This document shows positions 12,101 through 24,564 of a stretch of DNA of 64,000 bases, piece after piece (the first letter of the stretch is position 1; every line of letters begins with the position of its first letter). The notes under the pieces were generated by a model. It was not told the origin of the DNA. It did no database searches and saw only the letters and a program-made list of their open reading frames with translations. Origin of the DNA: Triops longicaudatus. Its lineage: Eukaryota; Arthropoda; Branchiopoda; Notostraca; Triopsidae. The stretch spans positions 62,001-126,000 of the forward strand of contig JAGQDJ010000050.1 of the NCBI GenBank assembly GCA_022885665.1, given 5' to 3'. The translations under genes were made by a program, and so were the position numbers.

Positions 12101-15100
12101 CCTCAATTTGCGATGAAGGACGCGTCGAAACGCGATCCGATAAAGAAGACATAATTTTACGAATTTCTATTTGAAGGCCTATTTAAGATCTTAAAATCTA
12201 ACGGAAACTTCCTTAGGGGATGAACGAGAGACACTACGGGGGATGGGGTGTGACTAGAGGTATACAGTACATATTACTGTACATTCTACGTTTTAAGCTA
12301 AGTCGCCTAAGGAGAGGAATTTGTGTACATGTAGTTTCACATAATTTAGGTACTACTGCTATGGGTTTTAACGGTTTTCTAGGAACTTGAGCTCTCAACT
12401 CGTTGCTGCTATATTTAGAGTTGTGAAGTGTCACATGGCTATAATATTGAGACTTGCCTTCTTCCCCGGCTCAGGCATGCGCAACTTCACACATGTGCAT
12501 GAAAACTTCCGTTTAGTCGGCACCTCAAGGACGATAGCCATAGGCAAGCTATAGACAAGGAATAGAATTTCATATTTCTGCGTGGAACATTTATTGCTGA
12601 TCTTTCTTCAACCTCTGGGTAACTTAGACTTAACACAGAAGTTAAGCTCTAGTTTTCCTGGTTCGGTACTACTTCGTGTCACATAAAGCTTCCTGGCCTT
12701 TGCAAAGGCATTGTGCGGGAAAAATGCGTTGTACGTTGTTTTGCCCAACCTGGCAAAAACAAAGCTATTGAACATCCTTCCGTGTGGCAGATAAAAGCGT
12801 GGGAGAATGATAACACTGTATTGAAATTAATTTGTATCGTGTTAACGTTACTCTAACGATCGAACCTTATTTTGAAAGGAGCATCCTGCTAGTTAAGTTG
12901 TTTACCCTAGTCCTCCAGTTTTTATCATGTTTTTAGTACTTCGAACATTCTTGAATGTCAAAGGAAATCATGGGAGATTAAGTAATGACACTTCGATATA
13001 GTTTTAATGGCAAGAGCGCGCCATCTGGCTGATGTTAATCAGGAAAAGTTTTCAGAAATTGGATATTTTGAATGGCAGTGTCGTTATAACGAACCAGTTT
13101 GTGAAGTAGTTACTATTATGGGGAAGTTCAAATGTCACAACTTATGCTAATACACAGAAAAAGAGACCGATCGAAAGAATTTTTAATATGGCGAACGGGT
13201 TTTCTCTTCCCAAGAAGTTCGTTACAGCGATATTTTACCGGATAATGCATAGCTTGCTGCGGAAGTTTGGCGGCAAACCCCACCTAGGTACACACGTTAG
13301 TATTTTACTGAATGAGAGCTTTTAATCTCTTCATAAAATCCATACGTACCATAGTTTTAAGACTCATTCACACTGGCGAAATGAAGACAGTGCCCTGCAC
13401 ACAGAGAAACACAGAAAAGCGATCAACTTTTCCGCGCTTCAACCACTGATGGCTCACGAAAAAAATGGTCTGAAATATAGAAACGATTTGACTTTTATGA
13501 GAATGTTGTAAACAAAACAAATCTCTTAGTGCCTTTTCATTGTTTTGTGTACCCTACGTATGTTACTTTGTATAAGCCTTCTGTCGTATTTTCGTTAAAG
13601 TAGCTAGGTCTTTGTGAATACTCCCGGTACGCTGCACTCGAAAAATAATGTTGTAGTCGTTTCATAAAATGTTTCTACAGAAACCGTGTGTAGTTTTTCG
13701 ACAGGCAACATGTCGGACATTGGATAGTCTTAAAATTCCTTAAAAAGTGGACGCAGTTCTGAAAGCTTATAGTTTATCTTCAGATCTGCAGATGTTTGTG
13801 CAAAGCCCTTTTCTGCATCGTATCTAACGGACTTAAGTATTTTTAAGCTAATTAGAAAGATGAGTGTCGTCAGTTGGATTGTCTGAATGACTACCCTTTA
13901 GGACCTGGTGATATGGGTTGCTTTTATTTGGTTTCAAGGTAAAATTAACGTGCCGTTTTTGACAAGCGTACAACGACCTAGCTGGCGATCACGGCAATAA
14001 CGAGTTCTAGCAAAAGAATTAAGGAGTTTGGCAAACAAATGTACACGTTCGCCCACGCAAGCTATGCAGTAGTCGCCAGTCGTTGTAAAGTCGCTCTTCC
14101 ACTACCCAAAAGCAGGATCGACAGCCAAGAATCTCTATCTAGTGTTTTCTGTTGCGCGGAAGCTCTACATTCCATTGTTGGGACCAAGATACAGTTCGTT
14201 TAATGCGTATTTAGCTCCTTTCTAGAATTAAAACTTGCTGAGTTAGCGGCTTTAATTAATAGAATCATCATGGGTAGCACCAATAACAGCATTATGTAAG
14301 CAGCACTATCAGCAACTGTTCCGACCGTTTCACGATATTTTCAGAAACGCAAAAGGAAAACTTTTCTTTTAGTTGCGAGGATTTTTCGCACGTAAAGCCA
14401 TTTCATCGTAAGTTTCAGCGGGTGCTTGGAGAACAGCTGAAAAGAAGAGACGGTAAACAAAAGCGTTTATCTCATGTTAAACACACTTCCGCGTGCTAAT
14501 GAGTCACGACGTCATGCCAGGGAATTCTGTACCGTCGAAGAAAGCCCGAAGAACGGGTAGATAGAGATTTCGTAAGAAAGACAAGCCTGTCCCCTGGCGC
14601 TGTGCAGCTCTTAATCCTCCTCCTTCTCACACCCGCCGAAAACTCGAACTCGGCTATTTGTGGCAACTGAACAACAGTGCTCGAGATAGACGATTTGCCA
14701 GTAATGCTTGTTTTTTATTGTTGTTGTTGGGAGTCGTCGTCCTAGCCACGTGCCAAAGACTCGGAAAAGTGTGTGTAGGTCTGCGGGGGGAAACTAGGAC
14801 AAAAAAGGAAGAAGGCCACTCCAATGCGCAGGGAATGTTTGTGGGTGCACCAAGGCGTGCATTGCAGTTAAAAAGCGAAGCACACTCAAGGGGGCGCTTG
14901 TCGGAAGATGCCCAGGGCATTAAAACTGCACGCCTGTCTTACCCGCGTGACACCCCAGTCAACGTGGGCAGGATCTAAAGGGGTTCTCAACCTATCCCAC
15001 AAGAAAACGCAAGCTTCCGGGTTGGTAGCCAAGTGCAAACTATCCAGTGAATTCCCGTGCAGGCGACTCAGAATACTCCTGAACTAGGCAGATTTATGTT

Positions 15101-18100
15101 TCCTTAGGTTTTTCTACTGAGCTGTTTGAAATTACTGGGTAGAGCTCAACCCAAATTAAAAGTCATTCCTTGGCAAGAAAAACGGTACACCATTGTTTCT
15201 TTTATTTTCTCGACACCTATCGGATCAAAAAGCCTTTTCGGGGTACGAGAAAAGGCGACAACGCGCAGAAATTGCACTGGACTTGCGTCTGGTATGGGCG
15301 CTAGCTAAAGAAATAGCTCGTAGCCTGAGAAGGGGAAATGAAGCGCGCTTCACTGGCTTATGGGAAAACGGTGGGTCGTTTCCGAAAAGGTGGATTGGGC
15401 GGCAATGCTTCTTTACTGGTCAGATATCATAACACCGTCCAATAGAAAGTGGCCGTGTCAACACAGGAGTGTTTTTACTGTAACGGGCGTTACGGGGATC
15501 ATATCGACGCTAAAGGAATGACCGGTACAGGGTGACCTATTTGACCTTTGCCTCAATCTTGTAATCTATGCCCCTGCTCATCGACATACCGTATAATCCG
15601 TACGTAATGGGGTTTAAGGCTTCGTTTGTACCGCCGAAGTTATTAAATTAAACGTTGGTGAAACACGAGAAAATGCTCCAGACAGAAATTAGGGCTGTAT
15701 TTAAGTCCTGTGGGGTTAAAATTCGGATAGGTATCAAGGGATGGAAGAATAATAGTACCGTTGTTATCAATTACTGTAAAAGGACTACGAAGACATGTGG
15801 TTAGAAACGCAACTTCTGTAGAGCAAATTTTTTCAAAAGCACAATTGATTGTCACTCACAGATGTACAACTCATCTTATGGATCCCAACTACAATTTGCG
15901 TGTTAACGAACCTGATCATGTTCAAGGGTACTTCAGGTTCATCACTGTATTATAGTCGTGGTCGTATTCGATTCTACGGTTGTTTCTTGTACTCAAGGCA
16001 GTCTGAACCAACTAAAACTTAGGAATTTAACAGTTCATGCTCTGAATGCAAATGGCGGGAAATTTGAGGATTTCAGAAACAGCGTTTTTGAGTTAGGTTG
16101 ATTAAAATCATTCAAAAGCTTGCAAAGTTAGCTACAGAAGAAATATAAGAGTCGATGTTAGTCCAGTTGTTATATTTAATTCCTATAAAAAGTAAACATG
16201 TGCGCACACGCGAAGGCAAAACGAGACCCGCACATTTCGATGCATATCTCTGTATTGCTCATATCGAAGTTTCAGAAACCTGTCGAACTCTAGCATAATT
16301 TCAAGGCGATATTTTCAGTTAATTGTAAAGCGTAGCTTTTCGTATATTGGCTTTCTTTCAGTTGTAACCAACTGAAAGCTGCCAGTGCGATTTTTTGGCA
16401 AGTTACTGCAGAGTATTATTTTGACATCAATTTTCATTCATGTTTTCCATTTCATTAAAGTTGATCGCTTAGAAACTCGGTCCAAGCCTTACCAGATTCA
16501 ATGCAATTGAGATGATATCGAATCATAAGACTCTTCGAACGTTGCCCAGCTCTTGCTCCTCCTTATGTGTACAGTAGAGTTTTGGTTTAACGAACCTTGT
16601 TATAGAATTCTGTCTTCAATTGTGGAGGTTTCGAAAAGGTTCCGAATTATGTGAATGTACAATACAACTTTCGTTGCAATGAAGTTAGAATCTACCGAAC
16701 CCTTTTCCTGGATCTTAAAAGCCTCGTCAGAAGACGACTTTACTAAATTTTTATGTGTTGGACATTGGAATATTCTAGCAATACTTTCTTTTTTGTTGCT
16801 ACAATAAGGATCAGCTAAGTAAGGATGATAACGCCGATTATTTAATGTATGCTGATACTTCAAACTACACTGTTTGTTAGCTAAGTGTTATGCGGATTCT
16901 TAAACAGTAAACAGTGAAAGGGGTCCACGTAACTGTCAACTCTTTGCCCCTGTAATTAATCTAAGTAAATTAATCGAAAAGGATATTTTTCTATTTGATA
17001 CGTTCACCGCAGTAATACCAGTATAACAGTCTCGATTGAATAAACGGTACGGAACAGCCTATATGTTTCCTCTGCAGTTATGAAATGTGATGATATTGAA
17101 AATTCCCTTGAAGTTCTGATCCCATTGAGTTCCCTTGAGTTTTGCCCTTTCTGATCCCAATTTTCTCCAATGCTTGGATGTGCGTAGGTGAGATGAAACA
17201 CAGTTGTATTATTCAAATACTTCACCCAGTTGTTGTTTACGTTTTGTTTCAGGAGACATTATGCCTATTCCGTTCGGTAGTTAGAGAATATCCGTAATCT
17301 ATAAGCCTTCAGTACCGTATACACGTCTGATTAGAAAGACTCTTCTACCACAATAAATCTACTTGCACGTCTACCACCTGATAGGAATATGGTACAAAAG
17401 AGAACAATAAGCCAGGTAATGGAGAGACCACGTGGAGTCACCAGTGGAAAAAAAAAAAGAAGTTCAAGGGAAAGCCCAACTACTGTTCCTGTCGCAAATG
17501 TGAGCCTGTTGGAAATGTCAGAGCGTTACCCATTCACGGTGCCCCATTCTTTCCCTGTAAAAAAAGGACAAAAAGAGCACACAGGCTATTTAAGTATGTC
17601 TTTTACATAAAAGCAGGGATCAAAAGGTAGTAACGGAAGGGTCAAAGCTATGTGGCTAATGTCCATCCATAACCGTATCGGCGCAGCAGGACGGTGGTGC
17701 ATAGTTGAGGGACAAGTAAGGGGTAGTGTATATCGTTAGTCGATATATTTCATGGGGTGGTTTCCAAAGGTTAGATGGAGAAATTAATAGCGCAGTTGCC
17801 TTTCCCCATGCACCAACAGGTGTTATAATACGTATGTTACGGTTGGTAGGAAAAAGGGATGGTGGGTAAATGGGTGCATGAGTTCGAAGGGTTTGGTGCT
17901 ACGGGAGCGAAAGGGTTACTTATTGACTAGCCTTGCATGCAATACTTGGCACGGAAAGTCATTACTCTCTGGCTAGTTCCTGCATGCAAATGTCCCGCAT
18001 TAACTTGCTCCTAGAGTCGCCCGCACTAAAGAGTGTGACTACTCAGGTGAGAAAGGCGACACCTGAAATTCATTGCTGACTGCTATAATTATAGCCCTAA

Positions 18101-19092
18101 TGTTACAGTTGACAAGGAATTTCCTGTGCATTGTATTCTATATTTCTTTTTTATATGAATATCGCTTGGGTAAAATTCAAACTTGGCTCCTGTGCGGATA
18201 CGGAAGTAAGCCTGATGGTGAGCTTTTGAAAAGTGAAAGCACACCGGAAATATTAAGAGAGAGAGGATGTAAACAGAATTATAACAGTACGTAGGCTTCA
18301 GCACCAAAGGAGTGAAAATCATGCACATGTAACACGAGAACTAGAGCAAAAATGTTAATCTCATATAATTAGGCATCTATATTCATCCGTCGCCGTATTT
18401 TGTGTTGCTTATTTATACTTTCTAAACATCTTACAACTTTGCTTCACCTGGTTGCTGCTTTTGTCTTATTTTTTTTCGTCCGATGATTTAAGCATACATA
18501 ATAAACAGGTCTAAAGTCAGTTGAAGCATACTAGTGTGACAACACTTTTAAAATAAAAACGTAAAAATTATAAAGATAATATATAATTTTTGAATCGATT
18601 CTATGCGTGGAATTTTAAAAACATTTTATTTTATTTTTATAGCGTGGCTCCTCATCTGCTTTATCCTTCTCCGTACGTAACACCTCCCGGTTTGGTGCAG
18701 ATGCCCCAGGCTGCCGTGACACCTTCGGCGGCTGCTACTTCGGCCGCTGCAGCTTTGGCCTCACAGTTTTATGATTACCCAGCGACGGCTGCTGCAGCTT
18801 ATGCTTCTCAATTCGGAAGCTTCGATGCCTTTCCGTATACCGCGGCTGCAGCAGGTAAGGTTTCCTCTAAATAGAGTTATTAGGTGGGGAAAAAAGCAGG
18901 GAATTAATGTAAAGAGAGCTTGTTTCATTTCAAAAGGCAACATTTGTATCATTCAATTTTGCAGGAGCAGCAAATTACGTGGGTCCTGCATTCACTTATG
19001 CTTCACTTCCCCCTGGCCTTCAAAGTTCAGGACCCTTCCCACTGTCGGCGTATTCCAGTCAGCCTACATTGCAAGAAGCCCGTATGCAGTAA
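6106..19092 (+). CDS. RBM24: RBM24/RBM38-like RRM RNA-binding protein
   Basis: Five exons: 6106-6372, 9200-9326, 9761-9821, 18643-18854, 18965-19092, giving 264 codons. One RRM spans about residues 45-120, with RNP2 IFVGGL (46-51) and RNP1 KSRGYGFV (83-90). The first intron cuts RNP1 just before its last valine. The C-terminal half is rich in Ala, Pro and Tyr and ends EARMQ, resembling the RMQ-type end of vertebrate RBM24 and RBM38 (about 236-239 aa). The family binds GU-rich RNA and controls muscle-type splicing, mRNA stability and translation. The start is the first ATG in the frame; no earlier in-frame ATG exists in the open stretch. Introns are 2.8 kb, 434 bp, 8.8 kb and 110 bp, far longer than elsewhere in the window, which suggests intronic regulation. 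Whether it is orthologous to RBM24, RBM38 or their common ancestor cannot be settled. Confidence 0.93.
6373..9199 (+). other. RBM24 intron 1
   Basis: 2.8-kb intron between GTAAGT at 6373 and TAG at 9197-9199. Small open frames inside (for example 8023-8283 and 8512-8781) show no known domain and no supporting splice context. I see no gene in it. Confidence 0.8.
10951..11007 (+). repeat. Poly-C/poly-A low-complexity tract
   Basis: Ten C (10951-10960) followed directly by 28 A (10961-10988), TT, then further A-rich sequence to about 11007. It could be the tail of an inserted retrosequence on the plus strand, but no recognisable body or target duplication is visible. Confidence 0.7.
16355..16378. 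repeat. Perfect 10-bp stem, 4-nt loop hairpin
   Basis: CTTTCAGTTG (16355-16364) and CAACTGAAAG (16369-16378) are exact reverse complements around TAAC. It sits deep in the large RBM24 intron. Function unknown. Confidence 0.7.
17875..17991 (+). promoter_or_regulatory. Cluster of three TGCATG motifs with an octamer
   Basis: TGCATG occurs at 17875-17880, 17934-17939 and 17981-17986, about 0.65-0.77 kb upstream of RBM24 exon 4. In RNA, UGCAUG is the RBFOX binding element. The third copy overlaps ATGCAAAT (17984-17991), the POU octamer, so a DNA-level enhancer reading is equally possible. Motif clustering is seen directly; the function is inferred. Confidence 0.35.
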
Positions 19093-21930
19093 TGTGAAGG
19101 AATGGAATGGTGTTATGAAGCAAGCCTAAACAATGGGCGACGAAATCCATTATATATTGTATCGAAGAAAAAACATTTTTGTTAATAAGTGAGGGCTATG
19201 TTAATCATGAGACATGTCAGGAGAATGGTGAGCGTTGGTGTGTAGATCGAAAAGAGCAAGTTTTTATGTTGCGAATCCGTGATATGGTTTAAGAATGCTG
19301 GAGTCCTTTAGGAAAAGGAGCAAAAGATTTTTAATGAATAACAAGAAAATTCCTTGGCTGGTTGTCCGAGGAAACACGTCCAATCTGTCTATACTAAAAC
19401 CCACAGCAGAAGATTTTTTTTAACGGAATTAGGTTCGTTTTCTAAATATCGCCGTTATCATGTTACACACAAAAAAAGTTTGTTACAGAAACTGCTAACA
19501 ATCCGAAGGAGTTTTACTAAAAAGTGTCCCCGTTTCAATTATTTCACCTTTGGTAAGTCCAGGTGACTTGCCCTCCAGTTCGGATACATCCCCTCTCACT
19601 TTTCTACATAATAATGAGCCCAAGATGTCGAACATCGTATTTTTAAGAACCACCGTGAAAATGCTTACATGATGGACTCAGGTTATGATCCTAGTGTTGT
19701 GAGCCCTGTAGTAGCATTTTGGAAACAGTGGTTGAATTGATATACCCTGGAAACAGTGCAATGATTTTTCAGATAGGAAAGTGTAACTGTATGTATATCC
19801 CCCCTGTTGCCATTGTCTTGCTAGAATCGAAGCATCGCTAAGAAAATTAGCTCTTGACCAGCACCAACACTACACTATTCGTCTTGAGACGTGCGTTTCT
19901 GAAAAATAGAACGTACTCTATGAATCGTATTGATAACTGAAAAGCCTTAAAAAGACCAAAGTTAATCTGAAGCACTGTGCTAACATGTGGCTTATTTATA
20001 TTTGTGGTACATCGAGAGAAAAAAATCAGTCAGTTTTTACGTCGATTCGCTAAAGTATCAACCTTGTCCAGTTAAATACGCCATTTGACTATAAATTTCC
20101 CAAAGTTCTCGATAAAAAGGTGGAAATACTTCGTTTCACTTGATGCACCTAAAAACTAGCACCCTTCGATAATATGCAAAGACAATGTCCCGTTTCATTT
20201 TTTAAGAATAATTATTTGTAAGTGCCCCTATTCGCTCATTGATTCATAGTTGTTGTCAAACTTATTGTAATAATTCGCATAAATTTTGGAAAATTGTCGC
20301 ATTATAGTATAACGTAACAAAGCTTAGCAAAGATGGTAGTCGACTAGTCATCTTGCAGCCACCATTTTCACCTCATGTATCGTGCAATGTCATCTGTACA
20401 CACAACAGTTCTAATGTTGACCTTTTTCATATGATCCTTGGTCATAGAAACTCATTGTTGCATACACTTATATGGTACATACAAAGTAGAACTTCCCAGA
20501 ATGTAATCGATTCCTTCAATATTGGCCATTTTATTCAAAATCTGGTGAACACAGTAAATTGTTGTACCATTCTGAATCGTTTTAGTCTTCTCGCGAATTT
20601 CGCCTGAAAAGAGAGACAAAATAGTCTACTGCGATACAGTAAGGGATTAGCGACGATTCTGCTAACTCGAACTACGACTATTTCGGCACTGTAATTAAGA
20701 TCAGACTACTAAACCCTTTTTTCAAAAACTTTGGATGACTTCAGCTGTGTACGCCAACAGCCTAAATTTAAAACAGCTCGTTTGAAAGAGTAAATTCCGG
20801 CAAAGTTACACACAGTATAAATCCCAGCTGCTGGAGCCAAACTAGGGATGCCAAAGAGAAATGTGTCTTTTGTTCGCTGCAAATAATGCAGAAGGACCCA
20901 GATTGGCATTCCTGACAATTAAGGAATTCACATTTTCAAGCGCCAAGAATCTCGCGCGAGCGCCCGTTCTGTAAACGGTCCAAATCCACTAGCTGTCTGT
21001 CTCTACCCACTCAACCTATGAAAAGCTTCACTGGCGCAATAGTTCATGCATGCATGGAAACGTATCACGAAACTCAATAAACTGTGAGAAGTCCCTGTTT
21101 TCGTCAAACGAAATGGACGTGACAGCGTCCCATTAATGAATGACAGCATTATAACGTCGGATAAAATGTGGATTTTTCCTCCTCTAAACCTTGATTGGTC
21201 AGACACGTTTGGTTTGATTTAGTGCAATTATTTTGAGGAAAGCTGTACTTTGCAAATTTCTAGGAAATGAGAGTGAAACGCAAGAGGCGCTTCAGCTTGA
21301 AATTAGAGTGAGCGCGAGGACAATATTTTGGTTCATGTACTTATTGATCACATTGGACAGCAATTAACCTTATTTGGTGAAAATGTTGTTCGATTAAACG
21401 TATTAACCGAATAATCCGTGTAATTCAGATTCTAGCTACAAAGTGTTGTTGGAGCATAAGGTGACTCACGCATTATTCATGCCGAATATATTTTTGCCGG
21501 ACTCGATTGCTACACAGATCCGTACCTTCCCCCCCCCCCCCTTAATAGGTCGATTCGCGAAGCTGGACTAGTTGCGTTAGATATTCCTACATGATATTTT
21601 AAGCTTTTCGCTTTCTTGTCCCCAAAGGAGCAGAAAATTCTAAAGTTTCAAATCAAGGCTTCATTAAAAGCTGATATTTGCCTAGTAAGGTTCCTTTACA
21701 ATTAGCCTACCGGTTAATCAATGCCCTACAAGATGACGGAGAAAAATAATGAAGCTAATTGATTACTTTAGGTAACAGGACTGTTTTGACCCAAAACGGA
21801 GCACTTGAGCCTTTTAAAATGCAAAAGTAAATCTCTTTTACAGATAACGCTGTTTATTGTCCTCATTTAAAATTCATAACGTCACAATCGCAAGTCCTCG
21901 GTATGAATCAACGGGATAATCTGGTTCAAA
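19093..21930. other. RBM24 3' flank and intergenic DNA
   Basis: 2.8 kb between the RBM24 stop and the NMD3 stop (convergent genes). The proximal part is presumably RBM24 3' UTR. No coding exon was recognised on either strand. A run of 13 C lies at 21529-21541. Confidence 0.6.
21853..21858 (-). terminator. Polyadenylation signal of NMD3
   Basis: TTTATT on the plus strand reads AATAAA on the minus strand, 73 bp past the NMD3 stop codon, a normal distance for a compact 3' UTR. Confidence 0.6.
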
Positions 21931-24280
21931 TTATTCTAACATTGCCCCACCTTCCCCAGTTTCTGGGTCTTCCAGGTGCAAATCGTCCAACATTTCTTCC
22001 AAGGTAACCTGGGGTAAATCGTCGTCATCACCAGTCGCGGAACTTTCCACCTGAACGGCCATTTTGGCTTTATCGGCGTAAATATTGACGTTCTGTCGTA
22101 CGGTCGGATCTTCTTCCAAATCTTCCAAGAAGTCAATGTAGTCCCTGTAAAAAAATTTTAAATTAAGTTTAATGAGGAATGACTTTTTGACAATTTTCTG
22201 GGAAAATCGTACCTGTTAACGCTGCCTTTATCGTCGCCTTCAAGGTCAAGATGTTTCAATTTCCATTGGCGTTTACGGTTTCTCACAGATTTATCTGCGT
22301 AGCACTTCTTTACCAACACCACATCAGACAATCTATCTTTCGACATCTTCTCAAAATAGCTGTCATTGACGTTACAGTTAGCCAGGTCCAGTCTGCGCGA
22401 GATATTACACAAGATTATTTATTAGAAACTTTCATATAACGAACAACATGAAGTTTTATGACCAACGGGACAAAAGCAAAAGTCTTACCCTAACACAGTA
22501 TCTCCAGGTTTGAGCAAGTGGCCCAAATGTGTTTTGCAATGAATCGTATCTTCCGTCATACCCAACTCGTTACTGCGCACCACCCATACATCAGCTAACA
22601 CGTGCTAATCACCCAAAAATAAAAAACACAGATAAGTCACCTACTCAGTCATACCATTGGAATGTCGGTTTCCTAACTAAAAATAAATGAAAAATAAATA
22701 AACAATTCAATAAATTATGGAAAATTTGTTAGAACGTTCTGCGTGTGTACGGAATCAATTACCACTTGCAGAGAAATTCAGCTTATTTTCGAAATGAAAA
22801 AATGCGAAAAACTGTTGAAAAATAGAGAAAATAGAATCAAGAATAAAAAGAAGTTTAACAACATGCGCTGCTATTTTTCTGTCTGACAAGCATACTTTTC
22901 ATGTCAATAATAACAATACCAAAGGGAGGGCTATCACAAAAGTCGTGACCTTACTTTATTGGAAATGGCTCCCTGACCCGCAAAGGTACGCTTATCCTTC
23001 TCCCTGACGATATCAATATCCATCACAGTGTATTCAGTAAGGTGTTTGGAATTGCTGAGCGTTCCGAACGGTGAACGCCAGAACACCGATGCTGGGAATT
23101 CAGCAACTACAGAAAGGAAAAATATTAATATACAGTCATTTGCATTCCAATTAGACGAGCTTACTTTGCGCTGAGAAAGGATCGATGAGATGAATCGTTG
23201 ACGTTACACGACTTACTATGCAAAGCTGTCCAATTCCGCCTAACTGGTGAGCTAACTTCGGAGGGAGGCAGACAACACAGTCTTTGCAGACGGGTACAAT
23301 CTCCACACTGTCGCAAAAATTGTTTTATTAAGTGAAGATCTTATATTTAATCCGGTAAAACGGCACCAGAACTTCCAACCTACCTGTATGTGTACTTATA
23401 ATTGTAAACGTTCGAATGAATGTCTTGCGAAATGAGCATTTTGGACTGTTGGTATTTGCAAGGTACGACCGATTGAAGAAAGTCGACCATTTTTCTGGCG
23501 TGCCCTTCCGTTGCGTAAAAGAAATCAATACCTTCATGTACGGGTTTTATGCCGAGGGTATTTTCATGTGCCTTGTGCTTCAGAATAAGTTGCTCCAAGT
23601 AATAGAACGTTTTTTTATGATCGGTCTTCTGACGCACTTGCACCTGGACAAAGCCGAGTAAGTTTTGAGGGTGGACATTGAGAGAAATGTTTCTTTTACC
23701 AGCGCCTTCCAAAAGTCCTTGGCTTCAACTCTGTGGCAGTCGTCACAAAATTGACCGCTAATAGTATATTCGACAATAAAAACCTGCTGCAATATAGCTC
23801 CCCCCATAACTTCACCCTGCACTGTCAATTTAACCTAGAAAAAAGTCATTTAAATTGAATTCGTCAGGAATAATTAAGGAGTTACTTTAATGCGTTTGGA
23901 GTGAGGTTCGGTCCATACGAAGTTGGCATCTATTAGCCTAACTTTAGAAAGTCCTTTCAGACGTGACAAACACAGACCCATTAGCTCTCTTGATTCCAAT
24001 GCCGCTTTTATCCATTGCGCTGGAGGCTGCAAGTATCGTTCGCAACCTTTGCAAAAATACAATGTCGCCTGCTTCGGAATTCCTTCGGTGATGTCAACTT
24101 GTGTACGCAAACAAGCAACACACATATTCGCTGGATTGGGCTCGATTACTGTTCCACATTGACAACACAAACTGTAAAAAAAAAAAAAATAATAATAACT
24201 TATTTCAATATTTCTTCATTATGCATGACAACTTACATTTTCGCTGTTTCCGAAGAAACCATGTACGGTGTATGATCCAT
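21931..24280 (-). CDS. NMD3: 60S ribosomal export protein NMD3
   Basis: Nine exons on the minus strand: 24280-24237, 24171-23886, 23834-23700, 23643-23384, 23307-23165, 23106-22955, 22604-22489, 22392-22213, 22144-21931. They encode 509 aa, close to the human length of about 503. The N-terminal zinc-binding region keeps its Cys pairs (CCQC, CVAC, CKGC and, further on, CDDC). The family blocks WTEPHSKRIKV, GAILQQVF and HRVEAKDFWKA are present, and the C-terminal acidic segment carries FLEDLEED. NMD3 is the adaptor that binds the nascent 60S subunit and links it to the CRM1 exporter. The first ATG (24278-24280) lies 15 codons before the first Cys pair; the first intron interrupts an Ile codon there. 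Intron 6 (350 bp) was checked for a snoRNA and none was recognised. Confidence 0.97.
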
Positions 24281-24564
24281 GGTTTATTTAATGGCTGATT
24301 CTTTATCTGCAACTTTTATATTTTTGTACACAATTCTTGTTCCACGTGTTGCAATACAATACAGCTCCCTAATGTCCGTGTCTTCAACGCATGCTTCAGT
24401 ATGAACGATTTCGTCTCTCTATTAATTTTTGTGCATTCAAACGCCATCTATTGCTTAAAGTATTTAGCATTTAGGGCTATTTTGCAGAATGCCATCTGGC
24501 AGGAGACGTTTTTCAAACGTTGATAGACATTTATACAGAAAAGCAAAGAATTAACAGTTTAGCG
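24281..24564. promoter_or_regulatory. Divergent NMD3/DHFR promoter region
   Basis: Only 284 bp separate the NMD3 and DHFR start codons, which point away from each other. Both 5' UTRs and both promoters must fit here, so a shared bidirectional promoter is likely. No TATA box is obvious. Two GCCATCT motifs occur around 24444 and 24491. Confidence 0.6.

Larger units (their letters stand above)
9822..18642 (+). other. RBM24 intron 3, 8.8 kb
   Basis: Intron bounded by GTAAGT at 9822 and TAG at 18640-18642. I recognise no exon of the RRM family or any other gene. It contains a C10-A28 run near 10951, a perfect 10-bp hairpin at 16355-16378 and a cluster of three TGCATG motifs at 17875-17986. A cassette exon specific to this lineage could be hidden but cannot be identified without transcripts. 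Confidence 0.75.

Noticed and set aside
14658..14978. Open frame in RBM24 intron 3 with a leucine-rich stretch like a signal peptide
   Set aside because: It starts from TTG with no upstream in-frame ATG, has no recognised domain, and its minus-strand counterpart is also open. It is probably a GC-richer chance frame.
17389..17610. 73-codon plus-strand frame with basic and Ser-rich sequence in RBM24 intron 3
   Set aside because: No domain, no splice context linking it to RBM24 and no neighbouring exon.
22605..22954. 350-bp NMD3 intron 6 as a possible snoRNA host
   Set aside because: No box C (RTGATGA) and box D (CTGA) pair with terminal stem, nor H/ACA layout, was found on the sense strand.
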